A stretch of DNA of 64,000 nt from Alloyangia pacifica (GCF_020524285.1 NZ_JAIVKX010000002.1:248001-312000), one strand, 5' to 3'. Shown: positions 1 to 11,138, counted from the first letter of the stretch. Program-made: numbers and translations. Notes: generated from the letters alone by a model not told the origin.

Positions 1-897
1 TTCGGCCTCGGCGAGCACCACCGCCCGAACTACGCGATCTCGTCGCCTGCCACGGTGCTGGCCGGCGCGGCGCGCAGCACGAAGAATATCAAGCTCAGCT
101 CGGCGGTGACGGTGCTCAGTTCGGACGATCCGATCCGCGTGTACCAGCAGTTCGCGACGCTCGACAATCTGACCGGCGGGCGCGCCGAGATCATGGTGGG
201 CCGCGGCAGTTTCATCGAGAGCTTCCCGCTCTTCGGCTACGATCTCGACGACTACAACGAGCTCTTCGAAGAGAAGCTGCAGATGCTGCTCGCGATCAAC
301 GCGCAGGAGCGGCTGAACTGGCCGGGCAGCACGCATACGCCCAAGGTCGAAGGGCTCGGGGTCTACCCGCGTCCCGCGCAGGACAAGCTGCCGATATGGG
401 TCGCCGCGGGCGGCACGCCGCAGAGCATGGTGCGTGCCGGTGCGCTCGGGGCGCCGCTGGCGCTGGCGATCATCGGCGGCCAGCCGCGCCGCTTCGCGCC
501 GCTGGCCGATCTCTACCGCAAGGCCGCCGCGCAGACCGGCCACGCCGAGCAGGCGCGGGTCTCGCTCAACGTGCATGGCTTCGTCGGCGAGGATGGCAAG
601 AAGGCCGCCGATCTGTTCTTCCCGGCGCAAAAGCAGGTGATGGACCAGCTCGGCCGCGAACGCGGCTGGCCGCCGCAGAGCCGGGCGCAATACGACGAGA
701 GCATGAGCCCCGAGGGCGCGATGTTCGTCGGCAGCCCGGCGCAGCTGGTCGACAAGATCCTCGGGCTGCGCGAGGATCTCGGCTTCGACCGGGTGACCAT
801 CCAGATGGCCATCGGGGTGATCGAACATTCCGAGATGCTGAAGGCGATCGAGGTGCTGGGCACCAAGGTCGCGCCCGAGCTGCGCAAGGCAGGCTGA
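1..897 (+). CDS. LLM-class flavin-dependent oxidoreductase (5' end outside window)
   Basis: The reading frame is open from the first base, so the N-terminus lies outside the window and at least 298 residues are present. The text shows the luciferase-like monooxygenase pattern: an early GLGEHH stretch, then a TGGRAEIMVGRGSF segment typical of the bacterial luciferase-like TIM barrel, and PIWVAAGGTP further on. Family members use reduced flavin (FMN or F420) to oxidise small organic substrates. The substrate cannot be told from sequence. The C-terminus is complete and ends ELRKAG. The next gene starts about 180 bp downstream on the same strand. Confidence 0.88.
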   Translation, partial: FGLGEHHRPNYAISSPATVLAGAARSTKNIKLSSAVTVLSSDDPIRVYQQFATLDNLTGGRAEIMVGRGSFIESFPLFGYDLDDYNELFEEKLQMLLAINAQERLNWPGSTHTPKVEGLGVYPRPAQDKLPIWVAAGGTPQSMVRAGALGAPLALAIIGGQPRRFAPLADLYRKAAAQTGHAEQARVSLNVHGFVGEDGKKAADLFFPAQKQVMDQLGRERGWPPQSRAQYDESMSPEGAMFVGSPAQLVDKILGLREDLGFDRVTIQMAIGVIEHSEMLKAIEVLGTKVAPELRKAG

Positions 898-1076
898 CGG
901 CTGAATACCGGCGCCGGGGCAGGGTGACTTGCCCCCGGCGCAAGGGCGCCTTGCCTTTCGCCTGTCCCCGCCGCGCTTGATTTGCGGCACCGGAGCCTCT
1001 AGGTATCCGCGCCGAGAGGACGACCTCCCCCATATCGGGACAGCAGACGGGACGGCCCGATGCCAAGGAGCGTATC

Positions 1077-1508
1077 ATGCGCAGCCGGTCCGACCGTATC
1101 CGTCACGCCCTCAGCTTCGAGCTGCTGGGCCTTGCCCTCATCACCCCGCTTGGCGCCTGGGCCTTCGATCGCGAGATGCACGAGATTGGCCTCGTTGCGC
1201 TGGTCTGCGCCACGGTGGCGACGGGCTGGAACTACCTCTACAACCTGCTGTTCGACCTGTGGATGTCGCGCCGCTACGGCCACACCCGCAAGAGCCTGCG
1301 CCTGCGGGTGATCCACGCCGCGCTCTTCGAGCTTGGCCTGTTGCTGGGCCTGGCGCCCTATATCGCCTGGGAGCTGGGGGTGAGCCTCGGCCATGCGCTG
1401 GTGATGGACATGGGCTTCGCGGGCTTCTACCTGGTCTATGCCTTCGTCTTCAACTGGGCCTACGACCTGATCTTCCCGGTGCCGGCCTCGCGGCCCGCGC
1501 GCGGCTGA
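1077..1508 (+). CDS. PACE-family (AceI-like) biocide efflux transporter
   Basis: This 143-residue protein has four predicted membrane helices arranged as two similar halves. Each half carries the bacterial transmembrane pair pattern: an FELLGLALITPLGAW helix and a later FELGLLLGLAPYIAW helix, each followed by a GFAGFYLVYAFVFNW-type or WNYLYNLLFDLW-type helix. Known PACE proteins such as AceI export chlorhexidine, acriflavine or polyamines using the proton gradient. The length matches the family (about 140-150 residues). The first ATG after an upstream purine-rich stretch was taken as start. Substrate is unknown; polyamine or biocide export is an inference from the family. Confidence 0.85.
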   Translation: MRSRSDRIRHALSFELLGLALITPLGAWAFDREMHEIGLVALVCATVATGWNYLYNLLFDLWMSRRYGHTRKSLRLRVIHAALFELGLLLGLAPYIAWELGVSLGHALVMDMGFAGFYLVYAFVFNWAYDLIFPVPASRPARG

Positions 1509-1524
1509 TCCCGCGCCTTCTTCT

Positions 1525-1581
1525 CTTTCAAAATACGCCGGGGGAGCCGCGCGAAGCGCGGCGGGGGCGGAGCCCCCTCTC
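1525..1581 (+). repeat. Dispersed GC-rich intergenic repeat, copy A
   Basis: An AAATA-type block followed by CCGGGGG, a short GC-rich inverted repeat (CCGCGC/GCGCGG) and a GGGGGCGGAGCCCCC hairpin. It begins 17 bp after the PACE stop codon, in the same orientation. Similar elements occur near 8942, 10478 (reverse strand) and 53029. Confidence 0.6.
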
Positions 1582-1752
1582 GTCTGATGTGCCCGGCTGC
1601 GTTGGGCGGGCGCGGGGCGGGCGTGGGGCGCTCTGTTGTCTGATCTGCGGATGTGCCGGGACGGGAGGGCAGAAAGCCCTTGAGTTGACCAGCCAGAGCA
1701 TGCCGCGCGAGGGGGGCGTCGGCTCTCTGGCGCATCGCTGCCACGTCTCATC

Positions 1753-1896
1753 TCAGAGCGCGCAGCCGCCCTCGGTCTCGGCGCAGGCGGACGCCGGCAC
1801 GGGGGCCGGTTGCTGCTGCGCGCGGGCGCCCTGATAGGCGCCGAAGACGACAAGGGCCACCAGGGCCCCAAGCTGGATAAGGGTTGTACGGTTCAT
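1753..1896 (-). CDS. Small exported or membrane-anchored protein (47 aa)
   Basis: A 47-residue frame on the minus strand, MNRTTLIQLGALVALVVFGA at the start, then an Ala/Gln/Pro-rich stretch and a C-terminal tail with two cysteines (ACAETEGGCAL). One hydrophobic helix occupies residues 5-21 and could be a signal peptide ending at GARA or a signal anchor. A GAGG motif sits about 8 bp before the ATG. No family is recognised. The order (hydrophobic helix, short linker, paired Cys) resembles other small periplasmic proteins of this group. It may be real but is short enough to be chance. Confidence 0.5.
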   Translation of the reverse strand: MNRTTLIQLGALVALVVFGAYQGARAQQQPAPVPASACAETEGGCAL

Positions 1897-2118
1897 CTTC
1901 TGCCTCGCCCGGGTTGCCTGGGGTCGTTGCCCTGCACCCTGTGTTGCGCCCTCACATGGGGAGCTTGCAGGCAGAATACATCAGTCGGCGGGCGGGCCGG
2001 TGTCGCGAATGCGACGCGAGGGCAGAGTTTTGCTCAAATGCCGCTCATCTGCGCGAAAACCCGGCATTTCGTGGCTTTCGCGTCACGGTTTGGCGCCTGA
2101 CGTTGCGCCAGGGGAACG

Positions 2119-2150
2119 CAAGACCGCCCGGAGCGGGGCTCCGGACGGTC
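2119..2150 (-). terminator. Probable terminator after acnA
   Basis: A 13-bp inverted repeat (2122-2134 with 2138-2150) with one mismatch lies about 50 bp beyond the aconitase stop codon. Only a weak T-rich tail follows on the minus strand, so termination efficiency is uncertain. Confidence 0.45.
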
Positions 2151-2202
2151 GGTTTGCGACAGGCCCCGTGGCGGGCGGGGCCTCGGATGGCCCCGCGCCG
2201 GA

Positions 2203-4971
<2,769 letters not shown>

Positions 4972-5187
4972 GAGTGGCTCCCTCTCAATTGGTGGAGAAA
5001 AATGGGTCGCTACTGGGTAGATGGCGCAGCGAGGGGGTTGGATCAAGTCTGAAGGCGTAGAATTTGTATCCGATGGTATACAGTGCCCCGGAATCCTGCA
5101 TCACCCGCTCTCGCAAAACCTTGATTGGTTATTTCAATGAGGGTTTTGTACCCCAGATGGGGCAGAGCTACGGGGAAAACTGGCCAG

Positions 5188-5895
5188 ATGATCCGACTCA
5201 CGACTTGGATGGCACCCATGGCCATGTTGCTTGCAGGCAGCGTGGCCCATGCACAGCAGGACAATCCGATACTGGTCGAGCTCTTCACCTCGCAGGGCTG
5301 CGCCGCCTGTCCGCCCGCCGACGCGGTGCTCTCGGAGCTCAGCGCGCGCGAGGACGTCATCCCGCTGGCGCTGCACGTGGACTACTGGGACTACATCGGC
5401 TGGAAGGATGAATTCGCCGATCCGGCCTTCACCAAGCGCCAGAAGGGCTATGCCCGCGCCGCCGGGCGCCGCTCGCTCTACACGCCGCAGATGATCGTCG
5501 CCGGGCGCTACGACGTGGTCGGCTCGCGCCCGATGAAGGTGGTGGATGCGATCCGCAGCGCGGCGAGCCACGAGCCGCCGGTGAAGCTGCTGCTGGCGCG
5601 CGACGGCGACGCGCTGGTGATCCGTGCCGAGCCGCTGACCACGCTGCCGCCGGAAACCGTGGTGCACCTCGTGCGCTATGCGCCTGAAAAGACGGTGGAT
5701 ATCGAGGACGGCGAGAATGCCGGGCTCGAGATGACCTATACCAATATCGCCCATGGCTGGCAGGTGATCGGCAGCTGGGACGGGCAGGGCGCCTTCGAGA
5801 CCTCGGTGCCTCTCGAGGGCGACGATCCGGCGGTTGTGCTCGTCCAGGAGCCGCCCTTCGGCCCGGTGCTCGCCGCCGCACGCTGGCGCGACTGA
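5188..5895 (+). CDS. DUF1223 family exported thioredoxin-like protein
   Basis: A 235-residue protein with an N-terminal signal peptide (a hydrophobic MAPMAMLLAGSVAHA stretch, cleavage likely after AHA). The mature part opens with VELFTSQGCAACPPAD, the hallmark CxxC-like segment of DUF1223, followed by HVDYWDYIGWKDEFADP and a YTPQMIV stretch where thioredoxin folds carry the cis-proline. Members have a thioredoxin-like fold and are found in the periplasm of alphaproteobacteria; their biochemical role is not established. The ATG at 5188 was chosen because the signal peptide begins there. It is divergent from acnA. Confidence 0.85.
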   Translation: MIRLTTWMAPMAMLLAGSVAHAQQDNPILVELFTSQGCAACPPADAVLSELSAREDVIPLALHVDYWDYIGWKDEFADPAFTKRQKGYARAAGRRSLYTPQMIVAGRYDVVGSRPMKVVDAIRSAASHEPPVKLLLARDGDALVIRAEPLTTLPPETVVHLVRYAPEKTVDIEDGENAGLEMTYTNIAHGWQVIGSWDGQGAFETSVPLEGDDPAVVLVQEPPFGPVLAAARWRD

Positions 5896-5918
5896 GCGGC
5901 GTTTGCCCGCAGAGCGGC

Positions 5919-6281
5919 TCAGGCCGCGCCCTCGTCTCCCATGAACATCAGCTCGGGATTGCTGCCGTCCGGTGCGACGAGGCAGCGCCAGGGCGCGCCG
6001 TTGGCACCGACCCGCATGTAGATCGCCGTGGCCGCCTCGGAGGTCTCGCTGCCCACCACCGTCACGCCGCCCTCGGTCTGCGCCGTGATCGCCGATTGGC
6101 AGGCCGAGACGGCGGCGTTGCTGGCATCCGGCGACATGGTGGTGATGAAGGGCGGGCCGTCCGGCGCGGCGGGCATGGGCGAAGAGGGCATGGGCGCAGA
6201 CATCGACGCGCTGTCCGCTTCGGTACATGCGGCGAGCGCGAGAGTTGCTGCTAAGGCGGTGAGCAGTTTCGCGGTGGGCAT
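5919..6281 (-). CDS. Small lipoprotein of unknown function
   Basis: A 120-residue protein with a lipoprotein signal: a positively charged start (MPTAKLL), a hydrophobic helix and a lipobox ending LALAAC, so Cys18 is probably lipidated. A Met/Ser/Pro-rich linker follows, then a compact domain containing two more cysteines (SACQSAI, WRCLVAP). A strong GAGGAGA ribosome site precedes the ATG at 6281; the extension upstream is rejected. The domain text resembles small peptidase-inhibitor-like or heme-binding periplasmic modules, but no family can be assigned from reading alone. Confidence 0.75.
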   Translation of the reverse strand: MPTAKLLTALAATLALAACTEADSASMSAPMPSSPMPAAPDGPPFITTMSPDASNAAVSACQSAITAQTEGGVTVVGSETSEAATAIYMRVGANGAPWRCLVAPDGSNPELMFMGDEGAA

Positions 6282-6359
6282 TCTTGGTCTCCTCGGCTGA
6301 CGGACGATCCTGAAATGTCCGGGCGAGGATAGCACGGCGCCGCGCAGCCCGCGCAGGGC

Positions 6360-7430
6360 TCAGTCGTCGCCCTGATGCCGCGCGCGCTTTTCCGCCCGCT
6401 TGCGCTGCCGCTTGGGTTTCCAGCGGCGGTGGATCCAGAACCATTGCCCCGGGTCCGCCTCGATCCGCGCCTCGAGACGGCGGGTGACCTCGCGCATCAT
6501 CTCCACCGGGTCGCCATGCGGGATCGGCGCCTCGAAGACTGCCTCGAAGTTCACCCCGTCGGGCTGTCGGATGCCGAAGAAGGGCACGAAGAGCGCCCCG
6601 GTCTTCACCGCGATCTCGGCGGCGGAGGTCAGCGTGGGCGCGGGCTGGCCGAGGAAGTCGATGGGCACGCCGGCGCTGTCGTAGACGTCGAAGAGCAACA
6701 CGCCCATGCCGCCGCTCCGGATGTGCTTGAGCAGCCCCATGGTGCCGCGCCGGCCCTGCTCGAAGACCGGATCGCTCAGCGCATGCATGTTGGCGGCGTA
6801 ATGTTCGTTGAAGAAGGGGTTGGCCATGGGCCGGTAGAGCCCGCCGATGCGCCAGCCGCGGGCGACCAGCGCGGCGCGCGGCGCTTCGAAGTTGCCGTAA
6901 TGGCCGGTGACGAAGAGAATGGGCTTGCCCTCGACGCGGGCCGCCTCGATCGCCGCGACGCCATCGCCGGTGACCGGTGTGGCCTTCATCCGCGCCAGCA
7001 GCCCCGGCACGTCGTAATTCTCGATCATCGTGCGCCCGGCGTTGCGCGCCACCGCGCGGGCGATGCGGCGGCGTTCTGCCTCGGGCATCTCGGGCCAGAC
7101 GTGGGCGAGGTTGGCCATGGCGCGGTCGCGGTAGCCGGCGAGCGGCGCGACCACCCGCGAGATCAGCGCGGCCATCATCCGGCCCCGGGTGGCGGGCGGA
7201 AGCAGCAGCGCGAGCCTGATCATTGCGCGCAGCGCCTTGTCGGACAGGTAGTCGGCCAGGCCGCCGCGGGTCTCGGCGGGAGCCGTCTCCGGCGCCGCGG
7301 CTTTTGCAGGTGCCTGCTTGCGTGCCGCGCGCTTGCCCGCGGCATCTCGGTCTGCTGCATCTGGACCTGCCGCGTTCTCGCCTGCCGCGTCTTGGTCCGC
7401 CGCGTCTTTGTCTGTCGTGCCCTGGGTCAC
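6360..7430 (-). CDS. LpxL/HtrB-like lysophospholipid (lipid A) acyltransferase
   Basis: A 356-residue protein. From about residue 57 it matches the LpxL/LpxM acyltransferase family: an amphipathic and hydrophobic start, then FVTGHYGNFE carrying the catalytic H-x4-E motif, RPMANPFF, and a C-terminal WFWIHRRWK stretch typical of the family. Such enzymes add secondary acyl chains to lipid A at the inner membrane. The first 55 residues are unusual: a soluble low-complexity segment built from DAADxDAAG-like units followed by a Lys/Ala/Pro linker. A start near residue 57 without this segment is possible, but no clear alternative ATG is visible. Confidence 0.85.
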   Translation of the reverse strand: MTQGTTDKDAADQDAAGENAAGPDAADRDAAGKRAARKQAPAKAAAPETAPAETRGGLADYLSDKALRAMIRLALLLPPATRGRMMAALISRVVAPLAGYRDRAMANLAHVWPEMPEAERRRIARAVARNAGRTMIENYDVPGLLARMKATPVTGDGVAAIEAARVEGKPILFVTGHYGNFEAPRAALVARGWRIGGLYRPMANPFFNEHYAANMHALSDPVFEQGRRGTMGLLKHIRSGGMGVLLFDVYDSAGVPIDFLGQPAPTLTSAAEIAVKTGALFVPFFGIRQPDGVNFEAVFEAPIPHGDPVEMMREVTRRLEARIEADPGQWFWIHRRWKPKRQRKRAEKRARHQGDD

Positions 7431-7494
7431 ATCCCGCTCCGCTGGTCTGAGCGGCAGACTTAAGCCGAGGGAGGGCGCGGCACAAGTTCCTGGG

Positions 7495-8541
7495 CTACTC
7501 CTCGTCCTCCTCGTCCGACTTCAGCTCGATCTCGCCGACGCTCACCAGCTCGCGGATGGCACTCACCACGGCGTTCATCGCCGCCTCGCCCTTCTTGCCC
7601 TTGACGCTCATCCCGGCGGCATCCTCGCGCAGCGCGGCGGCCATGCGTTTCGACATGTTTTCGAGCAGGTATTCGGCGGCGGGCAGGTCAACCTCGGAGC
7701 TGGCGGCAGCGATGGCGACGGTGAGCTGCTCGGGCGGCACGTCGCGGGTGATTTTCGGCACGTCCTGCTTGCGCAGCCGCGCGGGGATGTCGGCGAAGGT
7801 GAAGATGGCGCGGCGCACCGCCTCGGCGAAGTCCCTATCCGTCTCCTCGAGGCCTTCGAGCACCTCGTCGCGCTTGGCCGAGACGGCATAGTTGAGGATC
7901 GCGCCCACGCGCTCGTCGGCGCGCTTGGCGAAGGCCTTCGGCGGCTCGGCGTCGAGCTGCGCGGCGAGGCTGAGGCCGATGCGGTCCACGGCCTCGGGGG
8001 AGATGCCGGCGGTCATCGACACGGCGTAGGTGATGCGCCGGGCACGGTCGCCGGGCAAATGCGCCAGCACGGCGGCGGCCTTGGCGGTGTTGATCTTGGA
8101 AAGCATGACGGCGGCCACCTCGGTCGCCTCGGCGCTGGCGATGGCGGCGATGCGGTCTTCCGGCAGGGCGCCGATGCGCTCCCAGGGATCGCCGCTCTGC
8201 CGCACGCCCGCCTCCTTGCGCAGCCGCGCCGCGGTGCGGGCGCTGATCCTGCCCTCGAGCGCCGAGAGCGCCCCCGCCATGTCGCCGGGAAAGGACAGGC
8301 CGACGCCATCGAGCTCCTCGGAGAACTCCTCGACCACGGCATTGAGCGTGGCCCGGTCGATATAGCGCATGCGCCCGAGCTGCAGGGTCAGCTCGGCCTG
8401 CAGGTCCTCGGGCAGCGCAGAGAGCGGCACCTCGGTCCCCTCGTTGAGCAGGAACTGCACGATGATCGCCGCCTTGGCGCGGCGCGACAGCGGCGGCCTG
8501 CCGGAGGGCGCGAGATCTGAGGGCGAGGGCAGATGCGACAT
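7495..8541 (-). CDS. FliG-like flagellar motor switch protein, divergent and isolated
   Basis: A 348-residue protein with the length and overall pattern of FliG: an N-terminal LSRRAKAAIIVQFLLNEG segment, a helical ARM-like middle and a C-terminal MNAVVSAIRELVSVGEIEL that matches the FliG C-terminal end. FliG forms part of the C-ring and contacts the stator. The middle-domain EHPQ motif is not seen (the aligned text reads AEAT). The C-domain helix that carries paired Asp in E. coli FliG reads ARLRKQDVPK here. No other flagellar gene is in the window. It may be a working variant or a repurposed paralogue. Confidence 0.75.
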   Translation of the reverse strand: MSHLPSPSDLAPSGRPPLSRRAKAAIIVQFLLNEGTEVPLSALPEDLQAELTLQLGRMRYIDRATLNAVVEEFSEELDGVGLSFPGDMAGALSALEGRISARTAARLRKEAGVRQSGDPWERIGALPEDRIAAIASAEATEVAAVMLSKINTAKAAAVLAHLPGDRARRITYAVSMTAGISPEAVDRIGLSLAAQLDAEPPKAFAKRADERVGAILNYAVSAKRDEVLEGLEETDRDFAEAVRRAIFTFADIPARLRKQDVPKITRDVPPEQLTVAIAAASSEVDLPAAEYLLENMSKRMAAALREDAAGMSVKGKKGEAAMNAVVSAIRELVSVGEIELKSDEEDEE

Positions 8542-8612
8542 GGTGGAGTTCCGGGCTCTTGCTGATGCCAGAGCTAGCGCAGCGAGGTTAACGATCCCTC
8601 ATCCCGGCAGGG

Positions 8613-8640
8613 AAAAGGGCAGCCGCGGCGGGCTGCCCTT
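8613..8640 (-). terminator. Rho-independent terminator
   Basis: A perfect 9-bp stem (8616-8624 with 8631-8639) with a 6-nt loop, followed on the minus strand by TTTT. It lies about 30 bp after the stop codon of the 51-residue exported protein. Confidence 0.75.
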
Positions 8641-8671
8641 CGATGGCGGGTCGGATGTGCCGCTTGCGCGG

Positions 8672-8827
8672 TCAGCCCGAGACGACCTTGCAGGTGCCGC
8701 TCGCGGAATCGTATTCCGAGCCTTCGGCGCAGGTCATCTTGGCCTGTTCGTGGTAGCTGCAGTCTGCCCATGCAACGAGCGGGGCGGCCACGAGGGCGGC
8801 TGCGGTCAACAGGGTCTTGATCGTCAT
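8672..8827 (-). CDS. Small Cys-containing exported protein (51 aa)
   Basis: A 51-residue protein starting MTIKTLLTAAALVAAPLVAW, a signal peptide ending AWA, then a 30-residue mature part with three cysteines (DCSYHEQAKMTCAEGSEYD, GTCKVV). The spacing resembles a small chitin-binding-like or EGF-like Cys module with a partner left free. The start at 8827 has a GGAGG ribosome site; the longer upstream frame is rejected. A strong terminator follows. Similar small proteins next to purB are common in Rhodobacteraceae as far as I recall; the function is unknown. Confidence 0.7.
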   Translation of the reverse strand: MTIKTLLTAAALVAAPLVAWADCSYHEQAKMTCAEGSEYDSASGTCKVVSG

Positions 8828-8941
8828 GCTTCGTCCTCCGAGTGGAATGCCCGCAAGGCTAGCACAGCTTTGCCCGTCGCCAAAAAGAAACGGGCCGGCG
8901 CTTCGGCTCACGTTCCCGCGAGCGCCGCGCCGGCCCTTCGT

Positions 8942-8997
8942 CTAGATGCAAATATCCCGGGGGTCCCGCCGGAGGCGGGCGGGGGCAGGGCCTCCTG
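8942..8997 (+). repeat. Dispersed GC-rich intergenic repeat, copy B
   Basis: TCTAGATGCAAATATCCCGG, then GGG, an inverted repeat (CCCGCC/GGCGGG) and GGGGGCAGGGCC. It lies 37 bp beyond the purB stop codon, oriented against purB. It matches the copies near 1525, 10478 and 53029. Confidence 0.6.
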
Positions 8998-9033
8998 ACC
9001 TTCGTCCGCCCCTTGAGCCCGCCCCGAGACCGA

Positions 9034-10341
9034 TCAGCTCTCGCCGAACACCCGGCGGAAGATCGTGTCCACGTGCTTTGTGTGGTAGCCCATGTCGAAC
9101 TTCTCGTTGATGCCGTCGACGCCGAGCGCTTTCACCACCTCTTCGTCGGCCAGCAGCAACTCACGGAAGTCGAGACGCTCTTCCCAGACCTTGAGCGCGT
9201 TGCGCTGGACCATCGAATAGGCGTCCTCGCGGCTCACGCCGGCCTGGGTGAGCGCCAGCAGCACGCGCTGCGACATCACGAGGCCCGGGAACTTGTTCAT
9301 GTTGTCGAGCATGTTCTGCGGGTAGATGATCATCTTGTCGACCACGCCCGCGAGGCGGTTCAGCGCGAAGTCGAGGGTGATGGTGGCGTCCGGGCCGATG
9401 CCGCGCTCGACGGAGGAGTGCGAGATGTCGCGCTCGTGCCAGAGGGCCACGTTCTCCATCGCCGGGATCACCGTCATGCGCACGAGCCGCGCGAGGCCGG
9501 TGAGGTTTTCGGTCAGCACCGGGTTCTTCTTGTGCGGCATTGCCGACGAGCCCTTCTGGCCCATCGAGAAGAACTCCGCGCCTTCCAGCACTTCGGTGCG
9601 CTGCATGTGGCGGATCTCGATGGCGACGTTCTCGATCGAGGACGCGATGACGCCGAGCGTGGCGAAGAACATGGCGTGGCGGTCGCGCGGGATCACTTGG
9701 GTCGAGATCGGTTCGGGGCGCAGGCCCAGCTTCTCGCAGACGTGCTCTTCGACCGCCGGGTCGATATTGGCGAAGGTGCCGACGGCGCCGGAGATCGCGC
9801 CGGTGGCGATCTCCCACTTGGCCTTCTCGAGGCGGTTCTTGTTGCGGTCCATTTCGGCGTAGAAGCGCGCGAAGGTCAGGCCCATTGTGGTCGGCTCGGC
9901 GTGGATGCCGTGCGAGCGACCGACGCGGACGGTCATCTTGTGCTCGAGGGCGCGCTTCTTCAGCGCGGCCAGCACCTTGTCCATGCCCTCGAGCAGGATG
10001 TCGGCGGCGCGCACGAGCTGCACGTTGAGGCAGGTGTCGAGCACGTCCGAGGAGGTCATGCCCTGGTGCACGAAGCGCGCTTCCTCGCTGCCCACATGCT
10101 CGGCGAGGTGGGTCAGGAAGGCGATGACGTCATGCTTGGTGACGGCCTCGATCTCGTCGATGCGGGCGACGTCGAATTCCACGTCCTTGGCCTTCCAGAC
10201 AGCCTCGGCGTTCTCCTTGGGGATCACCCCCAGCTCGGCCATGGCGTCGCAGGCGTGCGCCTCGATCTCGTACCAGATGCGGAACTTGGTGGCAGGTTCC
10301 CAGATGGCGGTCATCTCGGGGCGGGCGTAGCGGGGGATCAT
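9034..10341 (-). CDS. purB: Adenylosuccinate lyase
   Basis: A 435-residue enzyme of the fumarase/aspartase superfamily that splits adenylosuccinate (and SAICAR) with release of fumarate, two steps of purine synthesis. The superfamily signature GSSAMPHKKNP is at about residue 265. Other supporting segments are TSSDVLDTCLN and GRSHGIHAEPTTMG, which holds a catalytic His. The start MIPRYARPEMTAIW is typical of the alphaproteobacterial form. It is followed downstream by the small exported protein and separated from it by a dispersed repeat. Confidence 0.97.
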   Translation of the reverse strand: MIPRYARPEMTAIWEPATKFRIWYEIEAHACDAMAELGVIPKENAEAVWKAKDVEFDVARIDEIEAVTKHDVIAFLTHLAEHVGSEEARFVHQGMTSSDVLDTCLNVQLVRAADILLEGMDKVLAALKKRALEHKMTVRVGRSHGIHAEPTTMGLTFARFYAEMDRNKNRLEKAKWEIATGAISGAVGTFANIDPAVEEHVCEKLGLRPEPISTQVIPRDRHAMFFATLGVIASSIENVAIEIRHMQRTEVLEGAEFFSMGQKGSSAMPHKKNPVLTENLTGLARLVRMTVIPAMENVALWHERDISHSSVERGIGPDATITLDFALNRLAGVVDKMIIYPQNMLDNMNKFPGLVMSQRVLLALTQAGVSREDAYSMVQRNALKVWEERLDFRELLLADEEVVKALGVDGINEKFDMGYHTKHVDTIFRRVFGES

Positions 10342-10477
10342 CGGCTAACCTTCCGTCTCATGCGTGGCAGACGCGGGCGTCATAGGGCGGAAGTGGCGCG
10401 GCGGCAAGGGCGGTGAGGCGGTGGTGGTGTCGGGGGCGGGGCTTGGCGGTGGGGGATGTGGCTGTTGCGGGGCCGGG

Positions 10478-10534
10478 TTGGGGGCTCTGCCCCCGCCCGC
10501 TGCGCGGCCTCCCCCGGGGTATTTCGGTCTAGAC
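10478..10534 (-). repeat. Dispersed GC-rich intergenic repeat, copy C
   Basis: Read on the minus strand: TCTAGACCGAAATACCCCGG, then GGG, a GC-rich variable middle and GGGGGCAGAGCCCCC. It lies 32 bp after the stop of the ribbon-helix-helix gene, in the same orientation as that gene. Confidence 0.6.
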
Positions 10535-10565
10535 GAAGCGGCCGGAGCGCTGCGCTGGGGCGGCG

Positions 10566-10799
10566 TCAAGACAGCCCGTCGAGGCGGGCGCGGAGGTGTT
10601 CGAGCACATGCACGCGGATTGCCGAGGCCAGCCCGGCCTCGACGCCGCGGCGGGCGTCGATCTCGGTGGCCAGCGCGTTCAGCGTCTTGCCCTCGGTCTC
10701 GGCGATGCGGCGGAACTCGTCCCAGAACGGCGCCTCGAGCGACACCGAGGTGCGGTGGCCGCGAATGGTGAGCGAGTGCTTGATCGGCCGGCCGGTCAT
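10566..10799 (-). CDS. Ribbon-helix-helix domain protein
   Basis: A 77-residue protein. The pattern IRGHRTSVSLEAPFWDEFRR followed by IAETEGKTLNALATEIDARR is that of the ribbon-helix-helix fold: a short beta strand (TSVSLE) and two helices. Proteins of this kind form dimers that bind DNA, often as autorepressors, but these stand-alone forms have no known target. Its start overlaps the stop of the upstream DUF4169 gene by an ATGA junction, so the two are probably translated together. No toxin-like partner is seen. Confidence 0.8.
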   Translation of the reverse strand: MTGRPIKHSLTIRGHRTSVSLEAPFWDEFRRIAETEGKTLNALATEIDARRGVEAGLASAIRVHVLEHLRARLDGLS

Positions 10800-11008
10800 G
10801 TCTCGGAGGTCGGCTCGGCCGTAGGGTCGGCGGCCGCGTCCAGCTTGTGGCCCTCGAGGTCACGCTCGGATTTCTTGGCCTCGGCGGCCTCGCGCTGTTT
10901 CTCGGCCTTGCTGCGGCCGTGGCGCGCGGCATTCTCGTCGGCCTGCGCGCGTTTCTCGGCGCGGGCGCGATCCTTGCGGACGCGGTTGAGGTTGATCACG
11001 TTGCTCAT
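10796..11008 (-). CDS. DUF4169 family small charged protein
   Basis: A 70-residue, highly charged protein beginning MSNVINLNRVRKDRARAEKR, which matches the DUF4169 pattern (a short conserved N-terminus followed by an Arg/Lys/Ala/Glu-rich helix). The middle is likely one long helix, rich in K, E, R and A. The tail is acidic and Thr/Pro-rich. It is the first gene of a two-gene unit with the ribbon-helix-helix protein (ATGA overlap). Function is unknown. The pairing with an RHH protein is conserved in related bacteria as far as I recall. Confidence 0.78.
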   Translation of the reverse strand: MSNVINLNRVRKDRARAEKRAQADENAARHGRSKAEKQREAAEAKKSERDLEGHKLDAAADPTAEPTSET

Positions 11009-11111
11009 GGCAGCGGAGAATAGCGCGGCGCCCGGGGGCGGCAATGGCCAAGGCGCAAATGCCGCAGGGGTGGAGCGACTCCGCGCTTGAGGCGGCGGGA
11101 AATGCGCATAG

Positions 11112-11138
11112 AAAAACGGGGCCACGCGGGCCCCGTTC
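11112..11138 (-). terminator. Rho-independent terminator after fumC
   Basis: A perfect 8-bp GC-rich stem (11116-11123 with 11129-11136) and a run of five T on the minus strand. It lies just beyond the fumarase stop codon. Confidence 0.85.
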
